From Chloroflexota bacterium (lineage in GTDB: Bacteria; Chloroflexota; JAJPGV01): a stretch of DNA of 64,000 bases. Location: positions 62,001 to 126,000 of the forward strand of contig JAJPGV010000015.1 in the NCBI GenBank assembly GCA_021325635.1, in the 5' to 3' direction. This document shows, piece after piece, positions 34,547-43,266 of this stretch. The position numbers were made by a program, and so were the translations under genes. Position 1 is the stretch's first letter; each line of letters starts with the position of its first letter. A model generated the notes under the pieces. It was not told where the DNA came from and did no database searches. It saw only the letters and a program-made list of their open reading frames with translations.

Positions 34547-35557
34547 TTATGTCCACTCGGACTTGGGCTCGCGCTGCATCAGATCCAACACCGCTTGCCG
34601 CGGGTCCTTCCCTTCGAACAGCAACGCGTGCATTTGCCGGAAGATTGGCATCTCCACCCCGGCCTGATCGGCCAGCTCCACAGCCGCGCGAGTCGTTGGC
34701 ACCCCTTCCGCCAGCTGCCCGACCGTGCGCTGGGCCTGATCCAGGCTCTTACCGCCTGCCAGCTGCTCACCCAGCCGCCTGTTGCGGCTGAAGGGGCTGG
34801 CGCAGGTCGCAACGAGGTCGCCCAGTCCGGCCAGCCCCGCGAAGGTGCGCGCGTCGGCACCCAGCGCCTGGCCCAAACGGCTCATCTCGGCCAGGCCGCG
34901 AGTAATCAGCGCTGCCTTGGCATTGTCACCCACATGCATGCCATCGGCGACTCCAGCGGCCAGCGCGACGACGTTCTTGAGCGCTCCCCCAAGCTCTACG
35001 CCCACTACATCGGTGGACGTGTAAACCCGAAACGTGGGACCCGCGAACAGCCGCTGCACGGCGGCAGCCGCGCCAGCGTCGGACGACGCGACGACGGTCG
35101 TCGCGGGCAAGCCGCCTGCCACCTCCTTAGCCAGGTTAGGACCCGAAAGCGCGCATAGCTGGCCGGACACGTAGCGCGCGATGATCTCCGTCATCCGGCG
35201 CGGTCGGGGATGGCCCTCTCCCGCGGGATCCGGGACGTCGGCAAGGCCCTTGCTGCCGCTGACCACGACCGTCTTCGGCGTGAGCCTCGGAGCGAGCCAG
35301 CCAATGGCCCGATTCATCGATTCCGACGGTACGGCCAGCATGAGAACGTCCGTTCGCTGCAGCACTTCCGGATCGCCGGATACCTCCAGCCCCGCGGGAA
35401 ACGCTACGCCAGGCAGGAATCGCGGGTTCTCAGCGGCTGCGCGAAGCGCGGACGCCTCTTCTTCGCTGCGCGTCAACAGGATCGTTTGCTGGCCGTTGCG
35501 CGCCAGCAGGACGGCCAGCGTGGTGCCCCAGGAGCCGGTACCAAAGACGGTGATCAT
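34547..35557 (-). CDS. gpsA: Glycerol-3-phosphate dehydrogenase [NAD(P)+]
   Basis: A 336-residue soluble enzyme reducing dihydroxyacetone phosphate to sn-glycerol 3-phosphate, the backbone for phospholipids. The Rossmann motif VFGTGSWGTTLAVLL is at the N-terminus. SGPNLAKEVAGGLPATTVVAS and the catalytic-Lys region GALKNVVALAAGVADG with KAALITRGLAEM are intact. Length is normal. It is the last gene of a seven-gene chain and starts 13 bases after plsY, the acyltransferase that consumes its product. Confidence 0.96.
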   Translation of the reverse strand: MITVFGTGSWGTTLAVLLARNGQQTILLTRSEEEASALRAAAENPRFLPGVAFPAGLEVSGDPEVLQRTDVLMLAVPSESMNRAIGWLAPRLTPKTVVVSGSKGLADVPDPAGEGHPRPRRMTEIIARYVSGQLCALSGPNLAKEVAGGLPATTVVASSDAGAAAAVQRLFAGPTFRVYTSTDVVGVELGGALKNVVALAAGVADGMHVGDNAKAALITRGLAEMSRLGQALGADARTFAGLAGLGDLVATCASPFSRNRRLGEQLAGGKSLDQAQRTVGQLAEGVPTTRAAVELADQAGVEMPIFRQMHALLFEGKDPRQAVLDLMQREPKSEWT

Positions 35558-35570
35558 GCGCCGCCGAGCG

Positions 35571-36188
35571 TTACAGCTGAATCTTGCGTTCGGTTCCAGC
35601 CAGGAGACGCTGGATGTTGTCGCGGTGGGTGAAGACCAGGATCATGGCCGCGAGCAGGCAGTAGATGACCGGTAGCAGCGGCTGCAGGCGGGTGAAGAAC
35701 AGCGCCGCGATGAACAGCAACGCCAGCGCCGCGCCTACCAGCGAGCCGAGCGACGCGATTCGCGAGCGGGCGATGATAAGTGCCCCGGCCGCTAATCCGA
35801 CCAGGCCCACGATCGGCGAGATGGCCAGCATGGCACCCAAAGCGGTGGCAACGCCGCGCCCCCCTCGAAAGCCGATGAACACCGGGAAGACGTGGCCAAC
35901 GATGGCCGCCACGCCAGCTACCACGTCGGCGGCCAGCACGTCCGAGAAGAGCCAGCGAGCGATGAGCACTGCCACCGCGCCTTTGGCCATGTCCGATACC
36001 AGGACGGCTGCCGACGCCTTCCGGCCCAGCGTTCGCAGGACGTTGGTGGCGCCCGTCTTCCCGCTGCCGCGTGCTCTGGGGTCCACGCCCTGGCTGCGGC
36101 AGATCAGGTAGCCGGTCGGAATGGACCCAACCAAGTAGCCCGCCACGGCCACCAACAGCAGCGGAAGTGGCGCTATCTCAATCGGCAC
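35571..36188 (-). CDS. plsY: Acyl-phosphate:glycerol-3-phosphate acyltransferase PlsY
   Basis: A 205-residue membrane protein with about five helices. Family motifs seen: GSIPTGYLI, GSGKTGATNVLRTLG and FIGFRGGRGVATALG, the latter two being the conserved loops that bind glycerol-3-phosphate and acyl-phosphate. It makes lysophosphatidic acid with gpsA product. Its start overlaps the end of der by 11 bases. The plsX partner is not in the window. Length is typical (about 200). Confidence 0.95.
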   Translation of the reverse strand: MPIEIAPLPLLLVAVAGYLVGSIPTGYLICRSQGVDPRARGSGKTGATNVLRTLGRKASAAVLVSDMAKGAVAVLIARWLFSDVLAADVVAGVAAIVGHVFPVFIGFRGGRGVATALGAMLAISPIVGLVGLAAGALIIARSRIASLGSLVGAALALLFIAALFFTRLQPLLPVIYCLLAAMILVFTHRDNIQRLLAGTERKIQL

Positions 36189-37488
36189 GGGCTTTCATGA
36201 CCAGCTTGATGGGAGTGCCCTCATAGCCTAACCGTTCGCGGATCTGGTTCTCCAGGAAGCGCTTGTAGGAGAAGTGCGACAGTTTCGGATCGTTGACGAA
36301 GAAGATGAACGTCGGCGGATTCACCCCGGCCTGGGTAGCGTAGAAGATCTTCAAGAGCCGGCCATGGGCGCCCGGCGGACTGTGCTTGCGCACGGATTCG
36401 GCCACGAGCTGGTTGAGCTCGCCGGTGCCAATTCGCTTTTCACGCTGTTCCTTTATTCGAAGAACGGCGTCGAGCACTCGATCGACACGCTGACCTGTCT
36501 TGGCCGAGACGAACAGCGGCTGCACGTAGTCCATGAAGTTGAGCTCCCGACGAATCTCGCCCTGGTAATCGTTCATCGTCGTCTCGGTCTTGGGCACCAG
36601 ATCCCACTTGTTGACGACCAGGAGCAGCCCCTTCACCGCGTCCTGAACGAAGCCGGCGATGTGCACGTCTTGCCCGGTGAGCATCTCGCTGGCATCGACG
36701 ACCAGAACGGCGACATCCGAGCGGTCGATCGCCCGCAGCGCCCTGATCACGCTGTACTGCTCGACGCCACGATCGACCCGGCCTCGGCGCCGGATACCGG
36801 CTGTGTCGATGAGCACGATGCGCTGGCCCTGATATTCGATGACCGTATCGATGGCATCGCGCGTGGTGCCGGGAATCTCGCTCACGATGGCGCGCTGCTC
36901 GCCCAGAATGGCGTTGAGCAACGACGACTTGCCAACGTTCGGCCGGCCAATGATGGCCACCTTGAGCGCCGCCTCGTCCTCGCCGGCCGTCTCGACTGGA
37001 AGCCGTCGAACGACCTCATCCAGCAGGTCTCCGGTACCCAGCCCGTGCAGCGCCGACAGACCCAGCGGCTCTCCCAGGCCGAACTCATAGAACTCGACGG
37101 CGCCGAGAAGCTGGTCTTGATTGTCAGCCTTGTTGGCTACGAGGATCACGGGTTTGGTGGAGCGCCGCAGCCGTTCGGCCACGTCTGCGTCGGCCTGGCT
37201 CACGCCGGTGCGCGCATCGACCATGAAAATGATGACGTCGGCCTCATCCATGGCCTGCTGGGCCTGCTCTTCGATCATGGCCGTAAAGTCGTCGGCGTCG
37301 TCGGTAGCGATACCGCCCGTATCGACGACCGTGAACGATCGCCCCGTCCATTCGGTCTCACCGTAGATGCGATCGCGCGTGGTACCGGGCACATCCTCGA
37401 CGATGGCCTGACGCTGGCCGACCAAGCGGTTGAACAGCGTCGACTTGCCGACGTTCGGCCTGCCGACGATGGCTACGACAGGCTTCAT
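36178..37488 (-). CDS. der: Ribosome-assembly GTPase Der (EngA)
   Basis: A 436-residue protein with two tandem GTPase domains and a C-terminal KH-like domain, essential for 50S subunit maturation. Domain 1 has GRPNVGKSTLFN, DTGG and NKAD. Domain 2 has GRPNVGKSSLLN, DTAGIRRRGRV and NKWD. The KH-like end reads KIFYATQAGVNPPTF. All motifs are intact and the length is canonical. It overlaps plsC by 4 bases and plsY by 11, within the seven-gene operon. Confidence 0.97.
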   Translation of the reverse strand: MKPVVAIVGRPNVGKSTLFNRLVGQRQAIVEDVPGTTRDRIYGETEWTGRSFTVVDTGGIATDDADDFTAMIEEQAQQAMDEADVIIFMVDARTGVSQADADVAERLRRSTKPVILVANKADNQDQLLGAVEFYEFGLGEPLGLSALHGLGTGDLLDEVVRRLPVETAGEDEAALKVAIIGRPNVGKSSLLNAILGEQRAIVSEIPGTTRDAIDTVIEYQGQRIVLIDTAGIRRRGRVDRGVEQYSVIRALRAIDRSDVAVLVVDASEMLTGQDVHIAGFVQDAVKGLLLVVNKWDLVPKTETTMNDYQGEIRRELNFMDYVQPLFVSAKTGQRVDRVLDAVLRIKEQREKRIGTGELNQLVAESVRKHSPPGAHGRLLKIFYATQAGVNPPTFIFFVNDPKLSHFSYKRFLENQIRERLGYEGTPIKLVMKARAD

Positions 37489-38192
37489 CGGTCCACGCCC
37501 GACGGAAGCGCCGAGTGTGCCGTGCTGAGTGTCGAGTCGTTGGGCTCTCCGGCACCATTCGCCGCGTGCCCTCGCGCCTGGCGGCCGGCTCCAGCGTACA
37601 CGCCACGAAGCTCATCGGGCAGAAGCGTGGCAATGGCGGTCATCACGACCTCAGTCGCCTCCGAAAGATTGCAGCCGCGCGGAACGTGCAGGGGTTCGCC
37701 CACACGGACCGATACCCGCCAGCGGGAACGCCCAACGAACACCCGCTCGGTCCCGGCGATGCCGACGGGGAGCACCAGCGCCCCACTGCGTCGGGCCAGT
37801 AACGCCACGCCGTTGTGTCCCGGCAGCAGGCCCTTGCCATGGCTTCGATGCCCCTCAGGAAACATGCCGACCGCCCCACCCAGCGCCAGGATGCGCTCGG
37901 CCTGCCGAATGGCTCGGCGGTCCAGCTGCTCGCGGTCGACCGGGAATGCCCCGTAGGCGGTGCCAAACAGACAGCCAACAGGCGATTCGAACAGCTCCCG
38001 CTTGGCCATGAAACGGATGAAGCGTGGCAGTGTTGCGCCCAGCAGCGGCGGATCGGCCAAGTGCAGGTGATTGCTGGCAACAATCAGCGCGCCGCTCCTG
38101 GGGACAAGCTCGACGCCCTCGATGTGAAAGTCGGTGAGAAGCCACAGGAGGAAGCGCATGGTGGGACGCGAAAAGCGGTAGAACGGAGTCAC
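37485..38192 (-). CDS. plsC: 1-acyl-sn-glycerol-3-phosphate acyltransferase
   Basis: A 235-residue membrane-associated enzyme converting lysophosphatidic acid to phosphatidic acid. The catalytic HX4D is in SNHLHLADPPLLG, and the glycerol-phosphate-binding motif is FPEGHRSHGKGL. The C-terminal 25 residues are poorly conserved. Its ATG overlaps the end of the NMP-kinase-like gene by 4 bases. The gene neighbours the other two phospholipid-synthesis steps (plsY, gpsA), so the operon covers the path from glycerol phosphate to phosphatidic acid except plsX. Confidence 0.93.
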   Translation of the reverse strand: MTPFYRFSRPTMRFLLWLLTDFHIEGVELVPRSGALIVASNHLHLADPPLLGATLPRFIRFMAKRELFESPVGCLFGTAYGAFPVDREQLDRRAIRQAERILALGGAVGMFPEGHRSHGKGLLPGHNGVALLARRSGALVLPVGIAGTERVFVGRSRWRVSVRVGEPLHVPRGCNLSEATEVVMTAIATLLPDELRGVYAGAGRQARGHAANGAGEPNDSTLSTAHSALPSGVDR

Positions 38193-38806
38193 AGATTGGG
38201 CACGACCTGGTCTTCGACGAACGCCCGAACCGCCTCACCCAGGTCGTCGAGCGATCCCGAATTCTCGAAGCGCACGTTGGCCATGGCGATGCAGTCCGCG
38301 ATGTTGTGGCCGTGCTCAGGCTCATTGAGCCCCATCTCAGCTTCGAGAACGCTGCGAGCCAGGGCATCGTCGTTCAGTACGTCTCCTTGCCGAGCGCGAG
38401 CCCGGATCCGCTCCACGATGATGTCGACCGGCGCCTCGATGGCTACCAGCACGAACTCGTCGCCCAGCGACTCGCGCAGAGCGTGAACCTCCGCCGGATT
38501 GCGAATGGCGTCGATGACGACCACCGAATGGCGCATGCCCTGGCGCAGGTCGAGGGCAATGTGCTCCAGAACGCGCCGCGAAAGAATGTCGCTCCCATGC
38601 TTCAGCCTGAGCTGGTGTCCCATCTCCCGCAGGACGTCGCGATCGACAGGCAGGCCGCGAAAGCGCACCTCCGCCCGCAGCTCATCCGACAGGCTCAGAT
38701 AGGTATGGGAGATACCTCGGGCATCCAGCTCCTGCAGCAGCAGATCCTTGAAGGTCCCTTTGCCGGCGGCGGGGAGGCCGGTCAACCCAACGTAGCGGCT
38801 CTTAAT
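38189..38806 (-). CDS. P-loop NMP-kinase-like protein (UPF0200/AAA-type), possible ATT start
   Basis: About 205 residues. The P-loop is TGLPAAGKGTF, followed by an NMP-binding-like helix region (LSDELRAEVRFRGLP), VVVIDAIRNPAEVHALR and a lid-like basic segment IRARARQGDV. It resembles UPF0200 and other nucleoside-monophosphate or dephospho-CoA kinase-like proteins. The only standard start is a TTG at 38785, which removes the strand before the P-loop. The frame upstream encodes IKSRYVGLTG, so I extend to an ATT at 38806 that has GAGG 7 bases upstream. It occupies the place of cytidylate kinase (cmk) between rluB-type and plsC genes, and may replace it. That replacement is a hypothesis. Confidence 0.72.
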   Translation of the reverse strand: MKSRYVGLTGLPAAGKGTFKDLLLQELDARGISHTYLSLSDELRAEVRFRGLPVDRDVLREMGHQLRLKHGSDILSRRVLEHIALDLRQGMRHSVVVIDAIRNPAEVHALRESLGDEFVLVAIEAPVDIIVERIRARARQGDVLNDDALARSVLEAEMGLNEPEHGHNIADCIAMANVRFENSGSLDDLGEAVRAFVEDQVVPNL

Positions 38807-39501
38807 TGCTCGACCTCGGCTTTCGAGAGCCGTCTGTACTGGCCAGACGGCAGGTCGCCGAGGAGCAGCGGTCCCAGGCGAACCCGCTGCAGTCGTGTAA
38901 CGTGCCGGCCGACTGCCTCGAACATCCGACGAACCTCATGCTTCTTTCCCTCGGCCAGGATGATCACCGCGCGGTTGCTGCGCCCGCTTCCCTCCAACCG
39001 CGCTTCACGCGGCCGGAGCCGCTCACCGCGCGACTCGACGCCCCGGCGAATTCTATCCAGCTCAGCTTCCTCAACAGGCTGGGACAGCTCCACCACGTAC
39101 TCCTTTTCGAGGCCGAAACGCGGATGGGTCAGCCGCTGCGCCAGGTCGCCGTCATTGGTCAACAGGATCAACCCTTCGGACGCGGCATCCAGCCGCCCAA
39201 CGGGATAGACGCGCGCTGTGACTCCACGCAGCAAACCAACGACCGTCGGCCGGTGCTGGGGGTCCCGCGCGGTACTGACTACGCCCGGCGGCTTGTTCAA
39301 GAGGTAGTGCTCGAACCCCTCACGGCTGGCCACGCGCAGGCCGTCCACCTCCACGACGTCGTCCTCCAACGAGGCCAGCGTGCCTGGCTGCGCGACCACT
39401 TCCCCGTTCACACGCACTCGCCCGAGGCCAATCAGCCGTTCGGCCTCGCGGCGAGAAGCGACGCCGGCGTGCGCCAGCAGCTTGTGCAAGCGCTCTCTCA
39501 C
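38782..39501 (-). CDS. rluB: Ribosomal/tRNA-type pseudouridine synthase, RsuA/RluB family
   Basis: A 239-residue RNA-modifying enzyme. An N-terminal S4 RNA-binding domain (LHKLLAHAGVASRREAERLI) precedes the catalytic domain. The catalytic Asp lies in YPVGRLDAASEGLILLTND, and the C-terminal KKHEVRRMFEAVGRHVTRL block is characteristic of RluB/RsuA. It isomerises uridine in 23S or 16S rRNA. RluB is preferred because of the gene order, but RsuA/RluE/RluF types cannot be excluded. Its start overlaps dacA by 4 bases; its end overlaps the kinase-like gene. Confidence 0.9.
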   Translation of the reverse strand: MRERLHKLLAHAGVASRREAERLIGLGRVRVNGEVVAQPGTLASLEDDVVEVDGLRVASREGFEHYLLNKPPGVVSTARDPQHRPTVVGLLRGVTARVYPVGRLDAASEGLILLTNDGDLAQRLTHPRFGLEKEYVVELSQPVEEAELDRIRRGVESRGERLRPREARLEGSGRSNRAVIILAEGKKHEVRRMFEAVGRHVTRLQRVRLGPLLLGDLPSGQYRRLSKAEVEQLRAATLG

Positions 39502-40634
39502 GGGGTCGTGGCGGCCAGCCGCATCGGCACCGACGCGAGCGGCTGGCCGAAGAGGGTGAATGTGGCCGTGAGCGCGTCAGGATCGGCGAACGTACGTACC
39601 TGTGACGTCTGCCAGGCAAACAGCGGCGCGGGCGCTGTGGGAGTCAACGAGACGAGCTGCGCTTGGTAACCGAGAGCTGGCTGCCACCACGCGTAGCTGC
39701 TGAAGCCGTGGTCGAGCAGGGCCATCGCATCCGAGTAGCGGTCGTCACTTCCCAAGACCACTGCCAGCAGCCGGTGGCCATCGCGCGTTGCGCTCGCCAC
39801 CAGGTTCTGGCCCGCGGCCGGGGTCGTTCCGGTTTTCACACCATCAGCTCCGAGGTACGTTCCCAACAGCTGATTGAGGTTCGTGAGATCAAAAGCGGGA
39901 TGGCCAGCCTCAGCCGGAATAACCTGGTGAGACGTCTTGACGATCGCGGCGAACAGCGGCTGCGAGCTCAGCGCGTAATGGGCCAGCCGCGCCAGGTCGC
40001 TGGCGCTCGTGACCTGCTGGTCGTCGTCCAAGCCGTCAGGATTCACGAAGTGCGTGTCCGCCAGCCCCAGCTGCTGCGCCCGCTCGTTCATCCGCCCAAC
40101 GAAAGCAGCCGACGGGCCATCTCGCTCGGCCAGGGCTATGGCCGCGTCGTTGCCGGAGGGCAGCAGCAGACCGTACAGCAGCTGCCGAACGTTGAGCACC
40201 TCTCCCGCATCCAGCCCCATGCGGGTGCCCTCCTCGGCCGCCGCCACCGGCGAAACCGTGACCAGAGCATCCAGGCCGCCGGACTCGAGCGTCAGCAGCG
40301 CGGTCATGATCTTGGCGGTGCTGGCGGGCGGCCAGCGCAGGTGGCTCTGCTTATCGAGCAGCACCTGCCGGCTGGCGTCGTCGATCAGCACGTCCGCCAC
40401 GGCTCGCACAGGCGGCGCGCTCGCCGCGTCGATGGCCTTCAGCTGATTGCTCTGCAGGCGGAAGTCGGGCAGCTGGGCCGTATCGGCCAGGGCGGGCGAG
40501 CCGAACCCGCATAGCAACAGGCTCCAGCCGCCGGCCAGCAGCGCAAACACCCGAACCACAACCTGTTTCGTAGAGAAATGCAGCGGTGCGGGCCTGCTAA
40601 GCCGGCTGGGCCGCGGGACCGCCAGCAAGCTCAT
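39498..40634 (-). CDS. dacA: D-alanyl-D-alanine carboxypeptidase (DacA/PBP5 family)
   Basis: A 378-residue exported serine peptidase that trims the last D-Ala of peptidoglycan stem peptides. A long N-terminus holds a basic region and a signal helix (about 27-50). The active-site SxxK is PASTAKIMTA, the SxN is LPSGNDAA, and the KTG is GVKTGTTPAAG. The C-terminal domain is short and ends near the stop without a clear membrane anchor. It heads the seven-gene operon, and its ATG is 137 bases from the divergent histidine kinase gene. Confidence 0.93.
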   Translation of the reverse strand: MSLLAVPRPSRLSRPAPLHFSTKQVVVRVFALLAGGWSLLLCGFGSPALADTAQLPDFRLQSNQLKAIDAASAPPVRAVADVLIDDASRQVLLDKQSHLRWPPASTAKIMTALLTLESGGLDALVTVSPVAAAEEGTRMGLDAGEVLNVRQLLYGLLLPSGNDAAIALAERDGPSAAFVGRMNERAQQLGLADTHFVNPDGLDDDQQVTSASDLARLAHYALSSQPLFAAIVKTSHQVIPAEAGHPAFDLTNLNQLLGTYLGADGVKTGTTPAAGQNLVASATRDGHRLLAVVLGSDDRYSDAMALLDHGFSSYAWWQPALGYQAQLVSLTPTAPAPLFAWQTSQVRTFADPDALTATFTLFGQPLASVPMRLAATTP

Positions 40635-40771
40635 GTGCTGAGCGTATCCGGGAGCTGAAAGCCCAACAACAGAGCGGTGCCGAGACTACCTAAGAGAGCT
40701 GACGTTAAGCTACCTAGCCTGAAACGTGGATAGCCGCGTGCCAGCGGCCGGGCAACGGTAGAGTAGCGCGC

Positions 40772-41839
40772 ATGAAGGGGCTGCAGCGTCGATGGTCGAG
40801 AGCCGTCATTCCCATCGCTGCTATCGCGGCCGCCTTCGCGCTCTCCTGGATGCTGGACTTTGCCATCGGCTACAGCCATTTCGCGGTTTTCCTGGTGGCG
40901 GTGGCCGTCAGCGCATGGCTTGGCGGCATGTGGTGGGGCGTGGCAGCCACGCTGATCAGCTCGATAGGCATTGATTATTTGCTGCCTCCCGTGAAAGGCC
41001 TGGTGTTCGATAGGGAGACTTCCATCGATCTCGCTATCTTCGTGCTGGCCGGCGCGGCCTTGACGGTGCTCACCGCCCGACTTCGGCGATCGCTGGACGT
41101 TGCCCAGGCAGTGGGGGAGGCCTTACGGCGCGAACAGGCGGCGCGCGAACAGCTGTGGGCGGCGGTCGCCCACGACCTCAGGAACCCCCTGGCCGCCCTC
41201 GGCCTGCGCGCCGAGCTGCTGCGCCGGGAGCTCGGACGGCTCGAGGACAGCGCCGATCTCATCCGGCACGTCGATGAAATCAAGCTAACCACTAAACGCA
41301 TGTCATCCATGGTCAGTGAGACGCTCGACAGCGCCCGGCTGGCGATGGGCGCCGGACTGCTATTGGACCTGAACGAAGTCGAGGTGTGTGGACTGGTTCA
41401 AAGCGCTGTGGCGGAGATGCAGCTGGAGGCGCCGGAGCGGCGGATCGCAACTCGCTTCCAGCACGAAAACATCCCCGCGGTGTGGGACGCAGATCGTATT
41501 CGCCGCGTACTGATCAACCTGCTCTCAAACGCCCTGAAGTACAGCGAGCAGACCACGGAAGTGGCGGTTCAGGTAGTGGAGCTCGAGGGACAGGTGCAGC
41601 TGACCGTCGAAGACCATGGAATCGGTATCCCGGCAGCCGAATTGCCAAACATCTTCAGCTACTTCTACCGCGCCTCGAACGTCCGGGATACCCATCGCGG
41701 CATTGGCCTGGGGCTGGCCGGCTCACACGAGATCGTGGACCAGCACGGCGGGAGCATGAGCATCGAGAGCGAGCAGGGCGTGGGCACTCGCGTGCACGTT
41801 CGCCTGCCGAAGCGGGTCATCACCAGCCACGCCGCCTGA
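40772..41839 (+). CDS. Orphan sensor histidine kinase with KdpD-like DUF4118 membrane domain
   Basis: A 355-residue kinase. Four membrane helices in the first about 100 residues form a DUF4118-like domain (VAVSAWLGGMWWGVAATLIS and DYLLPPVKGLVFD). A short coiled linker follows, then HisKA (AAVAHDLRNPLAALGLRAEL) and an HATPase domain (NLLSNALKYSE, DHGIGIPAAEL, GIGLGLAGSHEIV). DUF4118 is best known from KdpD, but the KdpD N-terminal domain and a paired regulator are absent. It may signal to the stand-alone receiver at 34 kb or elsewhere. It converges on a radical SAM gene. Confidence 0.9.
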   Translation: MKGLQRRWSRAVIPIAAIAAAFALSWMLDFAIGYSHFAVFLVAVAVSAWLGGMWWGVAATLISSIGIDYLLPPVKGLVFDRETSIDLAIFVLAGAALTVLTARLRRSLDVAQAVGEALRREQAAREQLWAAVAHDLRNPLAALGLRAELLRRELGRLEDSADLIRHVDEIKLTTKRMSSMVSETLDSARLAMGAGLLLDLNEVEVCGLVQSAVAEMQLEAPERRIATRFQHENIPAVWDADRIRRVLINLLSNALKYSEQTTEVAVQVVELEGQVQLTVEDHGIGIPAAELPNIFSYFYRASNVRDTHRGIGLGLAGSHEIVDQHGGSMSIESEQGVGTRVHVRLPKRVITSHAA

Positions 41840-41874
41840 GCCACCGAAGCAGGCCCCTCACCACCGCCCAGGTC

Positions 41875-42828
41875 CTATGCCGGCCGTCGTGGAGGAGGGC
41901 CAACCACGGGCGACTCCTGGTAGCAAGGGCCGCCATCGCCAAACAGCCACGGCTGCAGATCGACCGGCTCGGCGCGGGCGGGGATCGATCGGCCGATCTG
42001 ATAGATGACTCTGGCCGCCTCCACGCGCGCGCCCACGACCTCGGCGTAGGCCTTGGGCGCGCCGGCGCCGCGACTGTAGAGCCGCAGGTAGCCATCGTGC
42101 AGATGCGGGTACTCGCGGCGGATGAAATCCAGGTACCACTCCCGCGTGCCGGGGGCCAGGCGGAGCACGTTATGGGACACGAAGCGCGCCTCATGGCGAG
42201 CGGCAGCCTCGACCACCCGCTCGAGCACGCCCGGCTCGGTGGTGATCCCCGGGATGGTGGGCGCCATCAGCACCCCGGCATTCACTCCTGCCCGTACCAG
42301 CTCACGCATGACCTCCAGGCGCTTCTGGGGCCGGGGCGTGCCTGGCTCGAGCTGCTTCCACAGCCCCTCGTCCACGGTCGTAACACTGTGCAGGACGGTG
42401 CAGTCGGCCCGGCGAGCCAGATCGGCCAGCACGTCGAGATCACGCAAGATCATCGTCCCCTTGGTAATCAGGTGGGTGGGGTTGTAATGGTCCCGCAGCG
42501 TCTCCAGGACGCGCCGCGTGAGCTTGTAGTGTCCCTCGACCGGCTGATAACAGTCCGTCGCGGTGCCCACCACCACCAGCTCGCGCTTCCAGGAGGGCCG
42601 CCGCAAGTCCTCACGCAGGGCGTCGGAGATGTTGGTCTTGATGAAGATCTTGTTCTCGAAGTCCAGACCCGCGTCGAGCTCGTGCCAAGCCTGGTACTGC
42701 CGCGCGAAGCAGTACACGCAGCGATGCCGGCAGCCCCGGTACGGATTGATGCTCCACCTGAAGGCCATCCCCTTGACCGAATTGATGGCCGACTTGCAGG
42801 GACTCTCGATGTAGGAGACCCGCTCCAT
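41875..42828 (-). CDS. Radical SAM protein, SPL/Rv2578c-type
   Basis: A 317-residue radical SAM enzyme. The cluster motif is CRHRCVYC (C-x3-C-x2-C) within the NPYRGCRHRCVYCFARQYQ block. Further family blocks are ENKIFIKTNISDALREDL, GTATDCYQPVEGHYKLTR and MAPTIPGITTEPG. These match the Rv2578c/spore-photoproduct-lyase-related group, whose substrate is unknown. It generates a 5'-deoxyadenosyl radical. The gene ends 36 bases from the kinase stop and begins 109 bases before tRNA-Cys. No peptide or DNA-repair partner is adjacent. Confidence 0.9.
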   Translation of the reverse strand: MERVSYIESPCKSAINSVKGMAFRWSINPYRGCRHRCVYCFARQYQAWHELDAGLDFENKIFIKTNISDALREDLRRPSWKRELVVVGTATDCYQPVEGHYKLTRRVLETLRDHYNPTHLITKGTMILRDLDVLADLARRADCTVLHSVTTVDEGLWKQLEPGTPRPQKRLEVMRELVRAGVNAGVLMAPTIPGITTEPGVLERVVEAAARHEARFVSHNVLRLAPGTREWYLDFIRREYPHLHDGYLRLYSRGAGAPKAYAEVVGARVEAARVIYQIGRSIPARAEPVDLQPWLFGDGGPCYQESPVVGPPPRRPA

Positions 42829-42876
42829 GCCGGAGACCCTAGCACAATTCCTGCCCGCATGTGCAGTGCATCACCC

Positions 42877-42904
42877 TCGAACCCCGTACCGACCCCGCTA
42901 CAAT
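42877..42904 (+). promoter_or_regulatory. Putative tRNA-Cys promoter
   Basis: TACAAT (42899-42904) is a good -10 and TCGAAC (42877-42882) a weak -35, separated by 16 bases. The tRNA starts 33 bases past the -10. Confidence 0.45.
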
Positions 42905-42937
42905 TCGCGTTGCTGCGCCCCCTTTCGGGGCGTGTCC

Positions 42938-43009
42938 GGCGACGTGGCCAAGTGGTAAGGCGGGGGTCTGCAAAACCCCTATGCAGCGGTTCGAATCCGC
43001 TCGTCGCCT
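42938..43009 (+). tRNA. tRNA-Cys (anticodon GCA)
   Basis: A complete cloverleaf can be folded: acceptor GGCGACG with CGTCGCC, D-stem GCC/GGC, anticodon stem GGGGT/ACCCC, loop CTGCAAA with anticodon GCA at 42970-42972, and T-arm AGCGG TTCGAAT CCGCT. The discriminator base is T43009, as required for cysteine tRNA. CCA is not encoded. The 3' part of this gene (from 42976) is repeated perfectly at 43957-43994, marking an integration site. Confidence 0.97.
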
Positions 43010-43013
43010 CGAA
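42976..43013 (+). repeat. 38-bp direct repeat, copy 1 (tRNA-Cys 3' end; att-like)
   Basis: Bases 42976-43013 span the end of the anticodon stem, the T-arm, the 3' acceptor and four bases beyond the discriminator. They are identical over all 38 bases to 43957-43994, which lies 981 bp downstream. Repeats of tRNA 3' ends are the usual mark of tyrosine-recombinase integration. Confidence 0.9.
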
Positions 43014-43266
43014 TCTACGCTTGAATTGTCCCGAATGAGGGCCGCCAACTCAGCCATGCCGGCTGCTGAGAGAGCAACGTTGAGGAGAACCCGGACAATT
43101 TCTTGCCATACTCAACACACCATGGCGGGCAAACGCGCCAACGGCGAACACCCGTAGCCACGTGATCCCCGATCTCCAGCGCGAAGCGGCGGACAAGATG
43201 GACGCTATCTTAGCCCGCAGAGCGCCCAAGCAATCAGCTGATATGCTCCGAGTCGCGGACTAAGCG

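Noticed and set aside
36274-37956. 560-residue ORF opposite der and plsC
   Set aside because: Spans two real genes on the other strand with intact catalytic motifs; shadow ORF.
40686-40716. CTACCTA repeated 24 bases apart between dacA and the histidine kinase gene
   Set aside because: Seven-base repeats at this spacing are expected by chance and no other repeat or promoter geometry supports them.
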